From Stutzerimonas stutzeri KOS6 (GTDB lineage: Bacteria; Pseudomonadota; Gammaproteobacteria; Pseudomonadales; Pseudomonadaceae): 41,988 bases of DNA. The stretch is from positions 75,547 to 117,534 of the forward strand of contig NZ_KK020679.1 in assembly GCF_000307775.2 (NCBI RefSeq), written 5' to 3'. Made by a program: the position numbers and the translations under genes. Under the pieces are notes generated by a model that made no database searches, was not told where the DNA came from, and worked only from the letters and a program-made list of their open reading frames with translations. Below, piece by piece: positions 38,848 to 41,988 of the stretch; the stretch's first letter is position 1; every line of letters starts with the position of its first letter.

Positions 38848-39519
38848 TTAACAGCTGCACAGTGCCCTATCCAGGATTTGCCGGAGCTCCAGCGGATGAT
38901 CCACCACGACGTCCGCGCCCCAATTGCTGGGGTTGTCTTCGGGATGGATATAGCCATAGCGAACTGCGGCTGTCCTGCTTCCCGCTGCGCGGCCGGACTC
39001 GATGTCCCTGAGGTCGTCACCAACGAACAGGACGGCGGAAGGATCCAGATCGAGCTGCTTGCATGCCAGAAGCATGGGCTCGGGGTCGGGTTTACTGTTG
39101 GTGACGTGGTCTGGGCAGACCAGGACGGCCGATCGCGAGGCGAGACCCAACTGCTGCATGATTGGCTCGGCGAATCGCAGTGGCTTGTTGGTTACGACAC
39201 CCCAGCGCAGGTTTGATCGCTCGATCTCGTCCAGAAGCTCGGCCATGCCGTCGTACAGGTGACTGTGTATGGCGCAATGTTCCTGATAGCGCGCCAGGAA
39301 CTCGAGGCGCAACTGCTCGAACTCGTCAGAGAAAGGATCGACGTCGAACGCACCGAGTACCATCGCTCTGGCGCCACCCGAGACTACGTCGCGTATCTGT
39401 TGTTCGGACACTGGCGGCAGGTCGCGGACAGCCCGCATGGCTTGTGCCACGGCTATGAAGTCGGGAGCGGTATCGAGCAGGGTACCGTCCATGTCGAAGA
39501 GAACAGCGCGCAGGCGCAT
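38848..39519 (-). CDS. mupP: N-acetylmuramic acid 6-phosphate phosphatase
   Basis: MupP is a HAD phosphatase that removes the phosphate from MurNAc 6-phosphate in the AnmK-MupP-AmgK-MurU cell-wall recycling route of pseudomonads. That route supports intrinsic fosfomycin tolerance and affects AmpC induction. The product has 223 residues. Motif I is [12 protein letters not shown] (Asp9, Asp11), motif II GVVTNKP, the lysine lies in [10 protein letters not shown], and motif IV is [10 protein letters not shown]. The ubiG-mupP adjacency is the hallmark separating it from the similar Gph phosphoglycolate phosphatase. ATG 39519 overlaps the ubiG TGA by one base (TGATG); the same frame extends into ubiG but that part is not coding. 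Confidence 0.9.
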   Translation of the reverse strand: MRLRAVLFDMDGTLLDTAPDFIAVAQAMRAVRDLPPVSEQQIRDVVSGGARAMVLGAFDVDPFSDEFEQLRLEFLARYQEHCAIHSHLYDGMAELLDEIERSNLRWGVVTNKPLRFAEPIMQQLGLASRSAVLVCPDHVTNSKPDPEPMLLACKQLDLDPSAVLFVGDDLRDIESGRAAGSRTAAVRYGYIHPEDNPSNWGADVVVDHPLELRQILDRALCSC

Positions 39520-40217
39520 CACGCCTCCTTGATGGCCTGGACCATATAGTTGACATCGACGTCCGCAGAAAGCTTGTAGTGCTTGGTCAGCGGATTGTAG
39601 GTAAGCCCGATGATGTCCTTGACCGCCAGGCCGGCTTCGCGGCTCCAGGCCCCAAGCTCCGATGGGCGGATGAATTTCTTGAAGTCGTGCGTACCACGCG
39701 GTAGCAGTTGAAGCACGTATTCCGCCCCAATGATGGCGAACGCATAGGCTTTCGGGTTGCGGTTGATCGTCGAAAAGAACACATGGCCGCCCGGCTTGAC
39801 CAACGTGCAACATGCCTGAATGACCGATGCCGGATCGGGCACGTGCTCGAGCATCTCGAGGCAAGTGACGACATCGAATTGCCCCGGCGCTTCCTTCGCC
39901 ATGGCTTCGGCGGTTATCTGCCGGTAGTCGATCTCGAGTCCGGATTCGAGAAGATGCAGGCGGGCCACTGACAGCGGTGCTTCCCCCATGTCGATACCGG
40001 TCACCTGGGCTCCCCGGTGGGCCATGGCTTCGCTGAGAATGCCGCCGCCGCAGCCAATATCGATGACCTTCTTTCCGGCCAGAGAGATATGCTCGTCTAT
40101 CCAGTTCACGCGCAGCGGATTGATCTCGTGCAGCGGTTTGAATTCGCTTTCGCGATCCCACCAGCGATGTGCAAGGGCTTCGAATTTAGCAATTTCAGCG
40201 TGGTCGACATTGCTCAT
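39519..40217 (-). CDS. ubiG: Ubiquinone biosynthesis O-methyltransferase
   Basis: UbiG performs both O-methylation steps of ubiquinone synthesis with S-adenosylmethionine. The product has 232 residues, with the class I methyltransferase motif [16 protein letters not shown] and the family blocks [30 protein letters not shown] and TINRNPKAY. The start is ATG 40217. It is translationally coupled to mupP downstream and separated by 131 bases from mtaD upstream. Confidence 0.97.
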   Translation of the reverse strand: MSNVDHAEIAKFEALAHRWWDRESEFKPLHEINPLRVNWIDEHISLAGKKVIDIGCGGGILSEAMAHRGAQVTGIDMGEAPLSVARLHLLESGLEIDYRQITAEAMAKEAPGQFDVVTCLEMLEHVPDPASVIQACCTLVKPGGHVFFSTINRNPKAYAFAIIGAEYVLQLLPRGTHDFKKFIRPSELGAWSREAGLAVKDIIGLTYNPLTKHYKLSADVDVNYMVQAIKEA

Positions 40218-40289
40218 GGTGCGGTCCGTTTAAAGCTTGATGGGGAAGCTTGAGCTGCAAGCGCTCATGTTGCCAGCTTCGAATATGGA

Positions 40290-40307
40290 AGGGGCCTCGC
40301 TGCCCCT
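40290..40307 (-). terminator. Weak hairpin after mtaD
   Basis: AGGGGC (40290-40295) and GCCCCT (40302-40307) form a 6-bp stem, 42 bases past the mtaD stop. Closer to ubiG, GAAGCT (40245-40250) and AGCTTC (40275-40280) form another inverted pair. Both could limit read-through from mtaD to ubiG. Confidence 0.4.
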
Positions 40308-40348
40308 GCCGTTCATATGTCAGTTTGTCGCGCTAGAACGTTTTGCCC

Positions 40349-41689
40349 TCATCGACACCTGTTCGTGCTAGCGATTCGCTCGCCCCAGCGGCGAGCGTCT
40401 GCGATAACACGTTGTTCGTCCATCCGGGTCAGGCAACCGTCCTGGAGTAGTTGCTTGCCGCCAACCCAGAGATGCCGTGCCGAGTCCCTTCCGGTGGAGT
40501 AGATCAGTTGGGAAACGGGGTCGTATATGGGTTGTTGAGACAGGCCGGACAGATCGAACGCTACCAGATCGGCAAATTTGCCAATCTCCAGCGAACCGGT
40601 GTGATCGTCGATGCCCAATGCGCGCGCGCCATTGAGCGTAGCCATGCGCAAAGCACGATGCGCGTCCAATGCAGTGGCCGAGCTGGCAACTGCTTTGGCC
40701 AGCAAGGCGGCGGTACGGGTTTCGCCCAGCAGATCCAGATCGTTGTTGCTTGCTGCGCCGTCGGTCCCGATCGCCACGTTGACTCCGGCCTCCCATAAAC
40801 GCTCAACGGGGCAGAAGCCACTGGCTAGCTTGAGATTGGATTCCGGGCAGTGAATTACGCTGCAGTTATGCTCTGTAAGCAACGCAAGATCTTCATCGTT
40901 GACCTGAGTCATATGCACCGCCTGGAAGCGAGGCCCCAGTAACTGCAATCTTGCAAGTCGAGCCAGTGGTCGCTCGCCATAAGCCTGCAGCGCTTCCTGA
41001 ATTTCATGCGCGGTTTCATGGACATGCATGTGAATGCCGGTATCCATCTCTGCCACCAGAATTCGGATGCTCTCGAGCTTGTTGTCCGTAATCGAATAGG
41101 GCGCATGTGGGCCGAAGGCGATGGTGATGCGGGGGTGATGCTTGAGGTCGTCGAAAAGGGCGACGCCTTTTCGTATCGCTTCGTCAGCATCCCGCGCCCC
41201 AGGAACGGGGAAATCCAATACCGGAACGGTGATCTGTGCTCGCACGCCGTGCTTGTGTGCCAGTTCGCTCACTACACCGGGATAGAAATACATGTCCGAA
41301 AAGCAGGTGATCCCGCTTTTCAGCTGTTCGGCGATGGCCAGCTCGGTACCGCATCGCACGAAATCCTCATCGACCCAGTGCGATTCGGCGGGCCAAATGT
41401 GGTCCTGAAGCCAGCGTTGAAGCGGTAAGTCGTCGGCAAGACCTCGAAATAGCGTCATCGCCGCGTGGCCGTGTGCGTTGATCAGGCCGGGCGCGAGTAG
41501 CATTCCCTCGAGATCTCGGGTCTCGTTGGCAGGGTGCTTGAGCGCCTCGGTTCGCGGGGCGACAAGTGCGATACGTCCGTCCCGTATGCCGAGTCCGTGG
41601 CCTTTCAGTACTACCCCTGCTGGCTCTACTGGAACAAGCCAGGTTGGAAATAGCAGCAGATCTAACGGAGGATAGCTTTGCCGGGACAT
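40349..41689 (-). CDS. mtaD: 5'-methylthioadenosine deaminase (TRZ/ATZ amidohydrolase)
   Basis: This cytosolic metal-dependent amidohydrolase has 446 residues. The metal ligands are His73 and His75 in INAHGHAAM, then HVHETAHE and the aspartate in [13 protein letters not shown]. The P. aeruginosa orthologue at this synteny point (next to ubiG and mupP) was shown to deaminate methylthioadenosine to methylthioinosine, which a phosphorylase then feeds to MtnA. The older label chlorohydrolase comes from distant AtzA/TrzN relatives. S-adenosylhomocysteine deamination is a possible side activity. ATG 41689 gives the expected [15 protein letters not shown] start but has only a weak ribosome-binding site. 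The MtnA partner gene lies about 25 kb away in this window. Confidence 0.9.
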   Translation of the reverse strand: MSRQSYPPLDLLLFPTWLVPVEPAGVVLKGHGLGIRDGRIALVAPRTEALKHPANETRDLEGMLLAPGLINAHGHAAMTLFRGLADDLPLQRWLQDHIWPAESHWVDEDFVRCGTELAIAEQLKSGITCFSDMYFYPGVVSELAHKHGVRAQITVPVLDFPVPGARDADEAIRKGVALFDDLKHHPRITIAFGPHAPYSITDNKLESIRILVAEMDTGIHMHVHETAHEIQEALQAYGERPLARLARLQLLGPRFQAVHMTQVNDEDLALLTEHNCSVIHCPESNLKLASGFCPVERLWEAGVNVAIGTDGAASNNDLDLLGETRTAALLAKAVASSATALDAHRALRMATLNGARALGIDDHTGSLEIGKFADLVAFDLSGLSQQPIYDPVSQLIYSTGRDSARHLWVGGKQLLQDGCLTRMDEQRVIADARRWGERIASTNRCR

Positions 41690-41845
41690 GGGAAGCCGTG
41701 GCTGGAGTAGGGCGTTTAGTGTAATGGCTGGAGGTGCTGGATTGAAGACAGCTGTTCGGAGTCTCCTGTGCTGCGTGTGTTTCCTCTCCTCTATATATAG
41801 TGCTCGTGGGTCGGGAGCGGGCAGGAATGTTTTTGAAATAAACGG

Positions 41846-41873
41846 TTGACGTTGATTCTCAGGCCCCTATAAT
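41846..41873 (+). promoter_or_regulatory. Strong promoter P1 of a downstream stable-RNA operon
   Basis: TTGACG (41846-41851) and TATAAT (41868-41873) are separated by 16 bases and followed by a GCGC discriminator, the form of growth-rate-controlled rRNA and tRNA promoters in pseudomonads. The 156 bases between mtaD and this promoter hold no gene that I can see. Confidence 0.85.
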
Positions 41874-41942
41874 GCGCACCACTTCCGGCGCAGTCCTTAA
41901 GCAAAACCTCTTGTAAATCAAAAGGTTAGCGAAAAAAAAGGG

Positions 41943-41970
41943 TTGCACGGATGGCGGATTCGAGTAGAAT
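41943..41970 (+). promoter_or_regulatory. Strong promoter P2 of a downstream stable-RNA operon
   Basis: TTGCAC (41943-41948) and TAGAAT (41965-41970) are again 16 bases apart with a GCGC discriminator, 97 bases after P1. The tandem arrangement resembles rrn P1-P2. The RNA gene itself lies beyond the right edge. Confidence 0.82.
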
Positions 41971-41988
41971 GCGCCGCGCTGACAGGGT

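Overview
The window is about 42 kb of mostly housekeeping chromosome from a gammaproteobacterium of the genus Pseudomonas in the broad sense. The proteins read like P. aeruginosa orthologues recalled from memory (PhnX, ExaC, SerC, HisC, the TyrA-AroA fusion, GyrA with an acidic insert, Zwf, MtaD, MupP). Synteny is close to, but not the same as, P. aeruginosa. A P. stutzeri-like species is plausible, but the sequence alone does not prove it. I see no prophage, insertion sequence, CRISPR array or recognisable defence island.

Layout. (1) 0-2.6 kb: the tail of an unidentified gene, then phnX and exaC, which together can turn phosphonoacetaldehyde into phosphate and acetate. (2) 2.8-9.5 kb, minus strand: a CACHE-GGDEF diguanylate cyclase, a periplasmic-sensor PAS-PAS-GGDEF-EAL protein, and a chemoreceptor with a flagellar sigma-28 promoter. 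(3) 10.1-15.25 kb, minus strand: the imuA-imuB-dnaE2 SOS mutagenesis operon behind a clear LexA box, with overlapping genes. (4) 15.3-28 kb, plus strand: mtnA, gyrA, then the tightly packed serC-pheA-hisC-tyrA/aroA-cmk set and rpsA. (5) 28-33.7 kb: a divergent MarR regulator / aminotransferase-GST pair, folE, an Smr-domain gene, an isochorismatase-like gene and prmB. (6) 33.8-38 kb, plus strand: zwf-pgl-eda (Entner-Doudoroff entry) and rluB. (7) 38-41.7 kb, minus strand: mtaD, ubiG, mupP and a yciK-type SDR gene. (8) 41.7-42 kb: two strong tandem sigma-70 promoters pointing out of the window, probably serving an rRNA or tRNA operon just beyond its end.

How the genes work together. SerC, PheA, HisC and TyrA-AroA supply serine and the aromatic amino acids. 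MtaD and MtnA are two steps of methylthioadenosine salvage, but lie about 25 kb apart here. Zwf, Pgl and Eda form the oxidative glucose route, with the usual hexR neighbour absent. ImuA, ImuB and DnaE2 form the damage-induced mutasome. MupP serves peptidoglycan recycling and UbiG serves ubiquinone synthesis.

The least explained signals are non-coding. They are a terminator with a possible competing helix in front of mtnA, a terminator-like switch between cmk and rpsA, a 25-bp near-perfect palindrome near 2.8 kb, a 17-bp tandem repeat after prmB, and an 8-bp inverted repeat across the chemoreceptor promoter. The gene order also points to a rearrangement relative to P. aeruginosa: the mtnA-to-rpsA block is separated from mtaD, and ihfB is not next to rpsA.
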